Below, one piece after another: positions 23,930 through 34,929 of a stretch of DNA of 64,000 nucleotides. The notes below the pieces were generated by a model. That model had not been told where the DNA came from. It saw only the letters and a list, made by a program, of their open reading frames with translations, and did no database searches. How positions within the stretch are numbered: position 1 is the first letter of the stretch; the number at the start of each line of letters is the position of its first letter. Both the position numbers and the translations under genes were made by a program. Origin of the DNA: Clavelina lepadiformis (taxonomy: Eukaryota; Chordata; Ascidiacea; Aplousobranchia; Clavelinidae); the NCBI RefSeq assembly GCF_947623445.1, contig NC_135241.1:5272501-5336500 (forward strand). Direction: 5' to 3'.

Positions 23930-25610
23930 CACTTGTCGGGAAGATATGCTATAAGAAGTGGATTGTTTGGACCTGGTCCCAGAGTCTTTACTTCGGGCTC
24001 TTCTGGCGGACTTCCACGTTCTGATCTAACGATGTCTGAAGCATTGCAAAGTGGCATTTATGTGATAAAACTACTTCCAATGAAAAGCTGGTTCAGATTT
24101 CATTTTAAACGTTCACAAAAATCATCGAAATATAAGCATCATTTGCAACAGCAGTGATGGTGGTTTTCATCTTCCACGTAACTACGGTTTTGATTTTGTC
24201 GGCAGGACGCTTCCTTCTTCCAATTGGGAGCAGCGCAGCTCCAAAGAGGTGTAATCTCGCTTAAATCTAAAAGCGTGAGACTGTAGACATAACAATTACG
24301 GTTGCTATGAGAGATATCATGTAAAACCATAAACCCAGGGTATTTAAATACCTAGAGTATAGCTAAAGACGACATGTTTGGGTTCACAGTTTACTGACAA
24401 AGAAATGGCATCAATTTGTTTTCTCTATAACGAAAAGAAAATTGTCCAGCCGCCTGTTGATCTGACAACACTAACAGGTAAGATGGTGGATGATGCCAAG
24501 TATTTCCTGACCGCCAATCGCGTCAATAATTTTTTTGTTTTTCTTGTTTATACAAACTCACGTTGTCATGTTTTGTGCAGAAAGATTTTTTGGGAAGTGC
24601 GCAAAATGTTTTCCTGATAGCCAAATCTATGGGGGGAAAATGTCGGCAGCAATTAATATATTACTAGATCTCTTGGGCCAACTAAACTAGTGGAAGAAAA
24701 CAATAGCTTTCCTTTTATCTGACTACGGGCCAAAAGTTGATAACAGTCCAGGTGGTGGCGATCCAGGCCCATTTCGACGTTACGATCTTGTGTTTAAAAT
24801 TATTTTCACAATGTATACCAAACAATTACACGTTTTAGAAATAGTAATGCGGAAATGTTGTTATCGTGATTGCATAACACATTAATGGCCAATTTTTTGA
24901 AACCACAATCCAGGTTCGAAGGGGACAGCGTTCTGGTGTTATTCCATCTGGAAGTGTAAACCATGCAGTTGCAAACAGAATAGATGTTTTTACAACCAGC
25001 ATGCTCGAACTCGCTAAGCGTAAGCTAAACAGTTTTAACGTCCTGTTTTAACATGTTTTGCTAACTTTCAGATAACCATTTATCGACAACATCCATTCCA
25101 CCTTTAGACGGAAAATCTATAAAAGGTATCCTCTGTAATGTACCAGCATGCACTTTGCACCAAATCTCCCATGTGTTTAGAAGATGGTTCTCCACCAAGA
25201 ATACAGTTTTTTTTTACTGTACGGATGAAATTTTGCAGTGCGTTACGGAGATTTAAAAATTCGTTTCAAGACCAAGTCCGTACCAGTTCTGAAAGATTGC
25301 TTACGTCCGATAGTTAGAAATGTAGGGGCCCGTTATTCTTGCATGGTTGGAGTTGCGGCTCACGATCCTCCTCTTATTTTTAACTCATTGAAAGATGCCT
25401 AGGAGCATCTTCCTTTGAATGGAGCGCAATACAAGGACGTTCTAGAGAAAATTGTGAATTGTGAAGCTTTTGGAAGAGCATAAAAAGTCTATTAAAGTAG
25501 CGCCTGAGCAAGTTCATAAACCGAGATGGGAATTAGTGCCATGTTGTAATCCACCTACATGTACTTGTCGTGCCGAATCGAATATCTACTGTGAAGATAA
25601 TTCTTGTTGA
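23930..25610 (+). pseudogene. sulfatase pseudogene, duplicate of the 38-42 kb gene lacking its first exons
   Basis: Pieces match the intact sulfatase exon by exon and in order: exon 3-like at about 23,936 (SGRYAIRSGLFGPGP), exon 4-like at 24,150 (LPRNYGFDFVG), exon 5-like at 24,400 (QPPVDLTTLTGKM), exon 6-like at 24,720, exon 7-like at 24,915, and exon 8-like from 25,065 to the end (LVPCCNPPTCTC, stop at 25,610). Intervening DNA is kept, so this is a DNA duplication and not a retrocopy. Lesions: the exons with the signal anchor and catalytic C-x-P-S-R are missing. GKWHLG is destroyed, and the metal-binding SDNG is SDYG. Frameshifts occur near 25,190 and 25,240. A TAG stands at 25,400-25,402, and a further shift lies near 25,470. 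It cannot code an active enzyme. Confidence 0.88.
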
Positions 25611-26829
25611 AACAATAGTTAGAATAATAGTTGTATAAAATATTGAATAACAAGCACGCCGAGCATTCATACGTGAAAACAATACGATATGGCGATTGGC
25701 ATTGCAGCTGCTAGGATGTATATGGACATGTAAAAAGACAGTAGAGCATTATATTTGGCACGTCGTAAATACACAGTATAAGTGTAACGGGAATAACCTA
25801 ATTTCAGCCAAGTTCTGTGCCGCAATAACGGTGAACCGCGACACCAACTACACTTTCATGAAAGATCCATTATTATGCTTTTATTCTTCACCACCGCAGT
25901 ACGCGAGCACAACCAAATTACAAACGGAACTCCCGGCGCAAACGACACCACTCTAATACAGTCGAGGTGCAGAAAAGTTTCCATAAAACACGCAAGGCAA
26001 AGCAATAAAAGATAAAACACGCACATGTAAAATACCTTAGGCAGTGAATAAAACAAACTAGATATTCTTACACAAGCTAGAAAATCCTTAAATCGTGCAA
26101 TTGGTAATTTAACCTTTTAAATTGCTGTACAAGACCTGACCTTATATCTGATATCACAATCCTAAGGTCTGTCAACGGGATGCTAAGTCTTATCTGCTCC
26201 GATGTTCTTGTCCATCAACAGTGCACCGAATTGAACTCTCATTCACTTGAAAGTATTTTTTCGATCATGCACGTAAATCTATCCCGAGATTAATGTTTTA
26301 CTCTAGAATAGTTGTTTCGCAAAATTTTATCTACTTTCACAACACTGTTGTGCAAAGTTAAGCGACAATGCGACAATGACCCTGTCAATGCAAACTGCAA
26401 TTGCAAGCTGTCTAAATCCTGACAGAAATATATCGCTGAGGATTCCTGGTTAGCAAAAGACATTTATTATACAACGCAAAGAAAATTCTGAACTATATAA
26501 TCAAATCATATTACTCCAAAAATATTTATTTGCCTTGAAGTTATTCTCGATTATAAACCACTGATGATGTAACGCAAACGAAATAGAGCCGGGATAAACG
26601 AAAGCCAGTTTATAACTACTTCCACGAGGTATTTTTACGCAAAACATAAAATTTATATGCAAATGTTAGCGTGTTTTTAATCTACTGAATGGTTTATATT
26701 TATGCGATTTAAACAATAGTGAAACAACAACTGACAGATGAGTTTTTATTGCAAGATAAACTGCATTAATTTGTAGTTTCTAATATCGCATTAAATCTTT
26801 TCTTTACGCAATAATCACAATTTCATTGC
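25611..26829. other. intergenic stretch without recognised genes
   Basis: There is no convincing coding sequence between the sulfatase pseudogene and the duplicated 26.8-31.1 kb unit. A short segment near 26,325-26,365 (ACTTTCACAACACTGTTGTG) vaguely resembles the start of that unit and may be an older partial copy. Confidence 0.4.
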
Positions 26830-27030
26830 ATAAATAAAACTGAAAGCCAATTTTGATCTTCTTAAACTTTCCAAGCAATTGTCTAGTACGTATTTTTATT
26901 CACTTTCACTTTTACCAGCTTGATTACATGTGTTGTGCAATGTTGACGACAACTGAACAAAACATCGTTGGACTTTCAGAGTAACTTTTTCACTGTAAGT
27001 AGGTCACGCAAACCATAGTTAGGGTTAGGG

Positions 27031-27318
27031 CAGGGATGACGAACCACTGACCCGCGGTTCATGAAGTGGCCCATTTAATGTTTCAACAATTATGACAAAG
27101 TATGAACAAATATTTCAGTGGCAAATAGGTTAGGCTACTAAGTATTTGCAATAAGACCCAGAGCTGCTGTTAAGCTGAAAACTACACATTATCAGGCCAG
27201 GATCATAAAACTTGCAGAGAAGATGCAGCAGCAATTTTTTCATTGATATAGACCCACTTTTGTTTCAGATTAAGGTCTCATATATTACCCATTCGATTAA
27301 AAATGTTTGCCATCCCTG
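27031..27318. mobile_element. hAT-type MITE with 8-bp target duplication GGTTAGGG
   Basis: The element begins CAGGGATGACGAAC and ends with the inverted match GTTTGCCATCCCTG. Flanks at 27,023-27,030 and 27,319-27,326 are the identical 8-mer GGTTAGGG. The inner sequence starts CACTGACCCGCGGTTCATGAAG, as in common hAT-derived MITEs. It is 288 bp with no coding capacity. The insertion site is a short TTAGGG-like motif (AGTTAGGGTTAGGG) upstream of the first ParB-like gene. Confidence 0.92.
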
Positions 27319-28038
27319 GGTTAGGGAAATAGGTATGCAAAAAGTCGATTGAATCATTTAGGATTTAAGTGCAGGTAGATTTGGATTAGAAGGTAGACAT
27401 AGGTTAGGTTTAGGTTACTCTGTTATAATATAACATTTAATTTAGGGTAACAAGAAACCATAAATGATAGCTCTGAACGCACATTTTTATTTGCGGTGAA
27501 ATATAGTGGCAGCCTTAGATTTAACGAACATCATTATCACTTTATAAAACTTAAAACTGCCAAGACAGACCACAAAACATACACACTACTCCTATTGTTT
27601 AAAGGCATTCTGACGATCTTGTCATGGATTGCACCACCAGCACATGTAACTCAAGGCAAATAAATATCATTTGAACATCAAAGGAAAACCTTACCTGCGA
27701 ACTTCACTGAAGTTATTGTTTATTTGCAAACAAACAATAAACTAATATAAATAAACGAGCCTAAATCTAATTGACAGAAAGGTTTAACACTTGTTGATGG
27801 ACGAACAGATAAATGTTCATACATAAAGTCGTCTTTGCGTATTGTTATTTGTTAAGCATTGCTATGCTCTTTAATCCAGAACATTCTTTGTTACCGTTGG
27901 GGAATTCACCGCGAATCTACCGTCACACATTTCCCCATCAACCAGCAAATGGGAAACGTAGCGTTTTCTGGCGGTACATGAATATTCAGTATAGCACTCA
28001 TTTTGAAGCTAATTTGAAAGAGTTTTGGAAAAAACAAG

Positions 28039-28908
28039 ATGTCAGAGACACTTCAGCCGTTAAACATACGTTTTGCACAGGACACAATTAGTAACACATT
28101 TCGAGGAAATGGACAGTCTGTCAATCGTACAATAGACCTTATTACAGAAGGCAAGATATTGGTGGAGAATATTCCACCCATGACCGTAATAGAAAGAAAC
28201 GGGCTTTATTATAGCCAGGACAATCGAAGGTTGTACGTGTTTAGAGTCTTGCAATGCATAAACCACTTAAATGAAGTGAAAGTAAACATTGGCAACAGCT
28301 TTCCAATGAACAAATTTACGACAAACAACGAAGGGACATCCGTATTAGTTCGCAATGACGATACCCGAAATCATACTTGTATAGAAACCAGGTAAATTTA
28401 AATTTACATATTAGCTTAATTATGGCCAAGTCCAGCTGACTGAACGTTATAATAGATTTAAAATATTATTTCTTGTTGTTATTTGTATAGGTCACTTGAT
28501 CAGTATGACAACGACAACGCCAAGCAGAAAGTAAAAGCAAGTGATATTCGGTTTTTCCTCGACAAAGCATGCATAAGTGAAGAGGACGACCAAGTAGTTC
28601 AAGAGCAAATACAGTTGCTAGTCAGCATGGAAGATAATACGAAATATGATGATCTAATCACAATTGACGTGATTGAACGCTACAAAAAGTTATATGCCGT
28701 TAAAACACTCAAGTTGTATATTGCGAGGATTTTAGAATGTCAAGGAAAACTCGCTGAAGTAAAAATTAATGTAATTAAGAAGCCCGCAATCAATATAACC
28801 ACGACTAACGATGGTGATCACATAGATATCAAAGGAACATCAAAATTATGGGACCATTCACGACAAAGCAGTCAATGCTTGAGTGAATTTGATAGTTTAC
28901 GCATTTAG
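28039..28908 (+). CDS. two-module protein with ParB-like DNRRL motif, copy A
   Basis: Exons 28039-28391 and 28491-28908 code 256 residues; the intron is phase 2 (AG|gtaaat ... tatag|G). Module 1 (residues about 9-115) has IRFAQDTISNTFRG, a helical stretch, ENIPPMTV and YYSQDNRRLYVFRVLQ, then a tail TTNNEGTSVLVRNDDTRNH. Module 2 (about 135-250) follows the same order (SDIRFFLDKA, IDVIERYKKLYAVKTLKLY, ARILE, TTNDGDHIDIKGTSKLWDHSR) but the DNRR is gone. The pattern I-R-F-x-Q-D-S ... I-P-P ... D-N-R-R-L-(Y/W)-x-F resembles ParB/sulfiredoxin-fold domains, where GERR binds nucleotide. That is inference from motif memory. No signal peptide or membrane segment, so probably cytosolic or nuclear. ATG 28,039 aligns with the start of copy B; a longer upstream open frame in another phase is not conserved. 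Function unknown. Confidence 0.85.
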
Positions 28909-29226
28909 GATTGAATGCAAGCATTTTTATTTAATGAAGATTTTACTATAACAGAGATAATTTTTTATGTATTTTGTATAGCAGAAACCTTTTATACAGT
29001 AGCCTATGTTGTTTTCTTCGCACACCGATCGTAAGTGTTTACAATTATATGCACTCTGTTTAGAATTATACTGTATTACAATGATGTTATTTTTACGATG
29101 AGATACAAATTAATGCCACCTCAAAAGAGAGTTGATTCCGTTATAAATTGCAAAACAAGAAAGCATATTCAGATCAAATCTCTATCACCCTGGTAATCAT
29201 GATTTCAAGGCATCCATAAAACTGAA

Positions 29227-29232
29227 AATAAA
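29227..29232 (+). terminator. possible polyadenylation signal of copy A
   Basis: AATAAA lies about 320 bp after the copy A stop codon, next to the junction with copy 2 of the duplication. No closer canonical hexamer was seen. Confidence 0.35.
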
Positions 29233-29777
29233 TATGCTTGTGGTCTCCTCGAATTCTCCAAACAATTGTCCAGCACTTCATTCTATTTTAGGCCTTGATC
29301 GGATTAATTACGTTTATTGCGCAATATGTCGACGGCAGTTGACAACAGTTGCACAAGACTCCATACAGTATATTTAAAAGATTAAAAAAATGTGGAATGT
29401 AGGATTGCAACACTAGGCCTGTAATAGTGTACTGGAATATTTTTAGCGCTGATGAAATAAAATATAACTCGCGCAGACGTAACCCAAGCATTGTAAATTC
29501 GAGCTGATTGATATTGGATACCACAACAGCAAGCTATTTAAGCCAATTCACTGAGGTCCTGGTTCGACAATGTTCACATACGACTATTCGTGATGTAGCC
29601 GAAGCGTTAAAGCAGGGATGCTTTCTAGAACATTCTTTGTGTCGCACCTTTGGGGAAATACCCATGTTTACCAAAGTGTAATATTTGGTTATTCCATAAC
29701 TATAAGAAAGCAAATGGTAACATTTTCATTTTGTATAAGATTTCCGCAGAGCTGGTACTACGTAACTATTTTTTTAA

Positions 29778-30783
29778 ATGTTGATGAAATTGAAGCCGCT
29801 TGATGTATATTTTTCCCAGGACAGCATTCGCTGTGTATTTCGTAACGGAGTGTCGGTAAATGAAACAATCGACAGTGTAATAGATGGCAAAGTGCAGGTC
29901 GCAGATATCCCACACATCACAGTCGTTAAGCTCAATGAGCGTTATTATAGCCAGAACAATAGACGACTGTATATATTTCGAGTTTTACATTGTTTGGGCT
30001 ATTTAAATGAAATATGGGTCAATACCAGTACCAGAGTCAATTTTAAACAGTTTACGACTAAAAATAAAGGAGAATCTGTTCGAGTTCGCGGTGACCAAAC
30101 TCGAAATCATACCCACATGGAGACGACAAGGTATACGAGAATAAAACTATATTGCAGCAGCTGACTACATCAATAAAATTGAGCCGTTGTAGTAATTATA
30201 TATAACTTATAATTATGCATAATTATCTTATAATGGGTTTAATGCATTGAAACTCAAAACTAACACCTCTAGGAAAGATAACGCTCATTTTGACATTGAA
30301 TGCTTCAACGATCACGATTACATTAACAATACCGATTTGATTAACTGAATTTCATCTCGTTTTTACAGGACTCAGACAAAAATAAAGGATGAAGATGGAA
30401 TAGACAAAGAGCTAACTTCAGCAAAACCGAGCGACATTCGCTTTTACTGTGATGCAGTGCAAATATCAGCAGACTTGAATAGAAACTTGCAAAAATGCGT
30501 TGATTTGCTCAAAAATGGTGCAAACCTAAATCTCACACTTGACATTTTTGTTCGTAAAAAGAAATGCTACGCCGTTCGACCGCTAATGTTGTATTTGGCC
30601 AGAGTCCTGGAGTTCAACGGAAAGTTATCTGACGTTTTGGTAAAAGTTACTGTTCAGTCGCAGAAAGAAATTACAACCACTTGCGACGGGGACCATCTTG
30701 AAATCAAAGGAGCATCAAAGCTTTGGGAACACTCTCGGCAAATTATCCGCTTCGTTCGTGGACTTTCTACTTTGCAAATTTAG
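29778..30783 (+). CDS. two-module protein with ParB-like NNRRL motif, copy B
   Basis: Exons 29778-30130 and 30369-30783 code 255 residues; the intron is phase 2 like its neighbour. It is a clear paralogue of copy A about 0.9 kb upstream. Module 1 carries YFSQDSIRCVFRNG, GKVQVADIPHITV, YYSQNNRRLYIFRVLH and TTKNKGESVRVRGDQTRNH. Module 2 carries SDIRFYCDAVQIS, KKKCYAVRPLMLYLARVLE and TTCDGDHLEIKGASKLWEHSR. The Asp of DNRR is Asn here, and the two Arg are kept. Module 2 again lacks the RR pair (RPLMLY), so the loss pre-dates the gene duplication. Copies share roughly half their residues in module 1 and are open throughout, suggesting selection on both. Alternative readings: a nucleotide-binding regulator or a domesticated ParB-like domain. 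Confidence 0.85.
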
Positions 30784-33124
30784 TGATAAAGCACTGATGG
30801 GTACATGATCTTACAGTAACCAAGTGATGAAGAGGTGACGATAATAACTTCAAACTTTGTCATTTTTGGAGTTAATGGGAAAAACTTGTAACTAAATGTA
30901 TATGAGGACTATATGTTTGCGCCTCGATATTCGCTTTTATTGCACTTTGTATAGGTTTCAAATAGTGAACGTGTCTTACGATGCTTTCATATTGATGGTG
31001 TGCAGTATGGTTTATGATAAGCAGCAGTTTCATATGTGGCCTATACTGTAAAGCATCAAACCTTTTACATTGTTTGCTTGCTTTTTTACGATCAACTACA
31101 AGCGCAAGAAAGTTTTATTGTGGTTTATGTTTCAATAAACGTTTATCTGTGACGATAGTTTGATCTGATAGCAATAACTTGTTTAATATTGTATAGCCCC
31201 ATAGTCTTTACTGATAAACATAAAAATACTGCTTTTTTCCAGTATGCGTCTGCAATTATACTTTCACCTCATCTTCATATGATTGCACCATCTTTTTCTC
31301 ACGTGATTCAAGCTAAATATATTGTTGTTCTCTAAACAAATATTAGAAAGGGACATGACCTGCGAAACGCCGTGATGTAGTTTTTTACGTCATATTGCAA
31401 ATAATGTAATAAAACCAAACAGATCAAAAGCCTATATTGGACAAAAAACGTTTACCATCGTTTCGAAGTAACAAGCAATAAATCTGCTTTGGCAGTAATT
31501 GCTTAACTACAACATATTGTTAACTTTCTTCCGTTTGACTTAAGGACAGCAATTGTTTGAGTTAAAGTCAACCTGTTAATATGACGGCCATTTGACACTT
31601 TATTATAGTATATGAAGACTGATATGGAATCGGAATTTTTAGCCTTGGTCTGAGGAAATTTTTTGCACGAATTAAACTCAGCGATCATTCCTGATTGCTT
31701 GAGCCCCAGTTTAAGGGCTTGTGTGTGTCGAATCGATCAGATGCAGGTTTTAAACTTTTTATAGTCTTGCCGCAACTGAGAACTGTTCACCATAGAACTA
31801 CTGAACAAGAGCAAACGTCGTACTTCTACTTACAAACCATTACACTATACCTAGTGTAAGAGATAACGAGTAGCCTATTGCTCACGTTGAATAACTTGAA
31901 GTGGGTTATACTTTAATTTAACTGTATTTTTGAACTAACGGGCTTCCGTTTTTCAAACCTAAATGGTTAAGCTATGCAGTTTAACAAGTTAAGAAAAGAA
32001 ATTAAAAACGTGGACAGAAACAGAAGTCTCCGCGCGGGACTCTACTATACCGTCCCCATTATAAAAGTGTTCTTCTTGCCCATAAAGCTGTTTACTGGCT
32101 TATTGAGGCAAATAAATTAATTGATTTCCCATTTTCCAACAGAAAATGTTATTTTTTCTTTTGCAATCGTTGACAGAATTATATCCGAATACTTCAAAAT
32201 TGCTTTTTGTGAGAAAAGCACTGAAATAGCATCAAATGCCATACCACGAAGTATAAATTAAGCTGCAATATGTGCATGGTATGTGCGAGAAACACACAAG
32301 CTTAAATATAACTCGGTTTATGTGGCTGAGCGCCAAACAGCAATAAATGAGTTTCCTATTACAGCTTGTTGTGAACAATTAAAACTGCTTTTCTCCACCA
32401 GTTACGGTTACACTCTTGTATTAATGTATTAATCACTTTTAACTGATTACTTAAACGTTGAACGATTTTTAATCCAGTAGGTGGGGTGAGAGGACCCACT
32501 GCGGAAATTTTTAGGAGCAAAAATATTGACTATAAATATACAAGAATTAGTTTAAGGTGGTTCAGCAAAAAAACGAAAAAGTCAATCATTAAATAAAAAG
32601 CACAATAAATGTTTATTACAAGAATTCTTTTACAATATATTAAACCTTGGCTTTTAAACAAAACATTTTCTTAAAAAGGACGAAAGTTAAAATGCCATTG
32701 TACTTATTGCCGTCAGGATAAAGGACGCAGTATGATAATTATTATTAAGATTGATCGGTAACAACTCGTAAATAAATTCATGGTGGTACTGCGTCAAGCT
32801 CAGATAGTCTATTTTATGCCAAGTCCTGCTGGTTTAGCTTCATGAACGGTATAGCGCCACACCAAGGTCACACTGAGTGTTGGTTTTATTAAAATCGTCT
32901 ATATACAAGGTAAGTCGTAAGCTTTTATATTGTAAAAGACAACAAACAGAGTAAAATCACAATGCTGATGACCCTAAAAGACTACATACGGAATACGCTT
33001 AACAAACGGTGTCTTTAACAGGATATAAGCAATAAACTGCACGCAATCTGTAAATTACAGTATATCAGCGGCTAAACTGCACTGTTACCAAAGCATAGTA
33101 CATAAACATCTTGAACCTTAAACC
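30784..33124. other. 3' flank and intergenic DNA
   Basis: After the copy B 3' UTR I see no gene here. Near 33,011 the string GGTGTCTTTAACAGG resembles the end of sulfatase exon 2 (GTGTCTACTTTAACAGG). It could be a further scrap of the duplicated locus just ahead of the 33-kb remnant, but it is too short to be sure. Confidence 0.4.
31134..31139 (+). terminator. probable polyadenylation signal of copy B
   Basis: AATAAA in the context TTTCAATAAACG, about 350 bp after the copy B stop codon and the first canonical hexamer downstream. Confidence 0.45.
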
Positions 33125-33493
33125 TTGCTCTGCAAGGAGCATCTTGTTATTAGGATCATTAGGATCCGAGCTCTTGGATACAGTGTAAGTAAAACAATAT
33201 TTGTGTTTTTAGATTACGGCTTGCCAACCTCATCCTTTCCAGTTTTAGACGAAAAACCTATAAAAGATATTCTCTGCTGTGTTCCTAAAATAAATGCAAA
33301 GTCTGCCCTATGTTTAGACGAAGATTCACCATTATGTTTTTGTTGTCCTCAACAATTTGATATGAGAAATTATAGCGAGGCAAAAGAATGCAATTCAAAA
33401 ACGAGTCAGAACGGAAACGGTTCCAGAATAAACGGGTGCTTCATTTTACTCTATTTTTCTCCACTTGTCGTGCTCATATTCTATAATCTATAG
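33125..33493 (+). pseudogene. fused remnant of ficolin exon 1 and sulfatase last exon
   Basis: Positions 33,130-33,184 match the 3' end of the ficolin first exon at 35,134-35,180: GCAAGGAGCATCTTGTT and GAGCTCTTGGATA are shared exactly, but small indels break the collagen frame. A GTAAGT follows at 33,185 and a T-rich AG ends at 33,212. Then begins a stretch matching sulfatase exon 8, with LDEKPIKDILC against [10 protein letters not shown], and CLDEDSP. Homology stops by about 33,350. The open frame continues to a TAG at 33,491-33,493 through a hydrophobic tail (FILLYFSPLVVLIFYNL). In the intact locus these two exons are 6.6 kb apart, so a large deletion within a duplicated copy explains the fusion. 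Whether it is transcribed is unknown. Confidence 0.7.
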
Positions 33494-34929
33494 GCTGATC
33501 ATTAATGTATGAGCCACCTTTTATTTTGTTTTGAATAGATTTTCATGTACATGTATATTGGTCAGTAAATAAGGCAATAAAAATATCGACCACACCAACT
33601 ATAACCCCATGTATGGTTTTGGTTAAAAAACCTATAAAATTTCCCATGATTTGTTAGAATTTCTTTTTTCTACGAAATGAATCAAAAAATATCAAAAATG
33701 TATGTGCAGTAGCATATTTTGGCTAGGTAGACGAATTTGCCATTATTATTCTAAATTTCCTTCGTTTGTATTCCTAGTTTAAATGACTTTAACATAGTGA
33801 TGAAAACTGCACATCTTTCTTTCACTCTATACTTTTCGGATTTGTTATAAAATTTGAGCATAATGTTATAGCGGCGTCTATTTCACCGATAAAGAGTGCA
33901 CATTTAGAGTGTTTTCCTGCTTTAAGTTAACCCAATGAAGAGTAATTGCGTTGCTAAGGAGTGCTGTTTTAATTGTAGTGGGCTTACAATGTATCTTGGG
34001 CAGGCTGTCGAACGTACACGAGTCAAAACAAACAACAGTTTTTACAATAATTTCATTTATTGCAGTAGTCACTATAACTACATGAATTTATATTCAGTGA
34101 GCTCGTTGAAAATTTTCCTTAGTGGTAAAACGTGTGATAACGAGTTAGTTACATTTTTACAAATGAAAGAGCTATATTGCTATGTCATGTCGTGAGTTGA
34201 CCAAAGAAATCGTATCGTGGCGGCCCGCGGGCAAGTTAAAACTACTGTGCGGGCCTGAAGTTCCTCTCTCCTGTGTTAACATAATATAACCTGGGAAAAA
34301 TCGTATACTAACTTATTACCTATAGCTGATGCAAACCCTAATGTAAAAAGTATTCAGAAAATTTACTTGTGTGTCTGTTTTTCTTAACCTAGCTGCTTTT
34401 GTTAAATGCAAGCTGCAGGTACATTATTTAACTCGTAATTGTATGGTTACAAATGATTATGACGTAGTTCTATACTGCCTCAGGTTGAGTACGTTTTAGT
34501 TTGTGATGGAGTAGCACTGCCATGACGAGTAGTAAGCCACCACGAACTGCTATGTTATCCGGTCGTTGTAGTAGGCCATCTGGTGTCCTTTTCTCCAACA
34601 ATTCTTTATCGACTTGCAATCAGGTAATGATTAGGTCATAACATTACAGAGTTTCTCTTTGTGTGACTGGTTTAGTCTTATTCTATGTAATCTAGTATGA
34701 TTGAGAAAAGCACTAGCTTGCGGTTTCGTGCGGTATATAATTATTGTACACGGCTAAAGAAGGAAACATGTAATTAAAGCTATTTTCTTCCTATGGATGT
34801 TGTTCTGAGCAAAATACAAGAATTAGGAGAAAAACGTCTTCCAACAGGACATATAAACGATACCAACACCTAGGGTGAAGCTTAAGTTAAGAGGAACGTT
34901 TGTGTCAGCGGCGTTTCGAGCGAGTCATT
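33494..34929. other. upstream region of the ficolin gene, with one possible orphan exon
   Basis: Mostly non-coding. At 34,521-34,622 an ATG opens 34 codons (MTSSKPPRTAML...) that end exactly at a consensus donor (CAG then GTAATG). It might be a 5' exon of an unplaced transcript, but nothing downstream clearly joins it. Confidence 0.35.

Larger units (their letters stand above)
26830..31140 (+). repeat. tandem duplication of a gene unit (about 2.4 kb and 1.9 kb copies)
   Basis: Copy 1 starts near 26,830 and copy 2 near 29,220. Similarity begins before the genes: CAATTGTC(T/C)AG(T/C)AC at 26,877 and 29,263, then a diverged TTG-TGCGCAATRT-like stretch. It resumes with AGAACATTCTTTGT at about 27,879 and 29,627, shortly before each start codon. 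It runs through both exons of both genes. Exon 1 is exactly 353 nt in each copy and both introns are phase 2. A hAT element sits only in copy 1 (27,031-27,318), so it was inserted after the duplication or was lost from copy 2. Confidence 0.75.

Noticed and set aside
27813..28091. 92-codon plus-strand ORF overlapping the start of copy A
   Set aside because: It is not preserved in the duplicated copy B and differs in frame from the real gene.
34200..34265. GC-rich GGCGGCCCGCGGGCAAG ... GTGCGGGCCTG as a hAT end
   Set aside because: No matching second end and no 8-bp duplication could be found.
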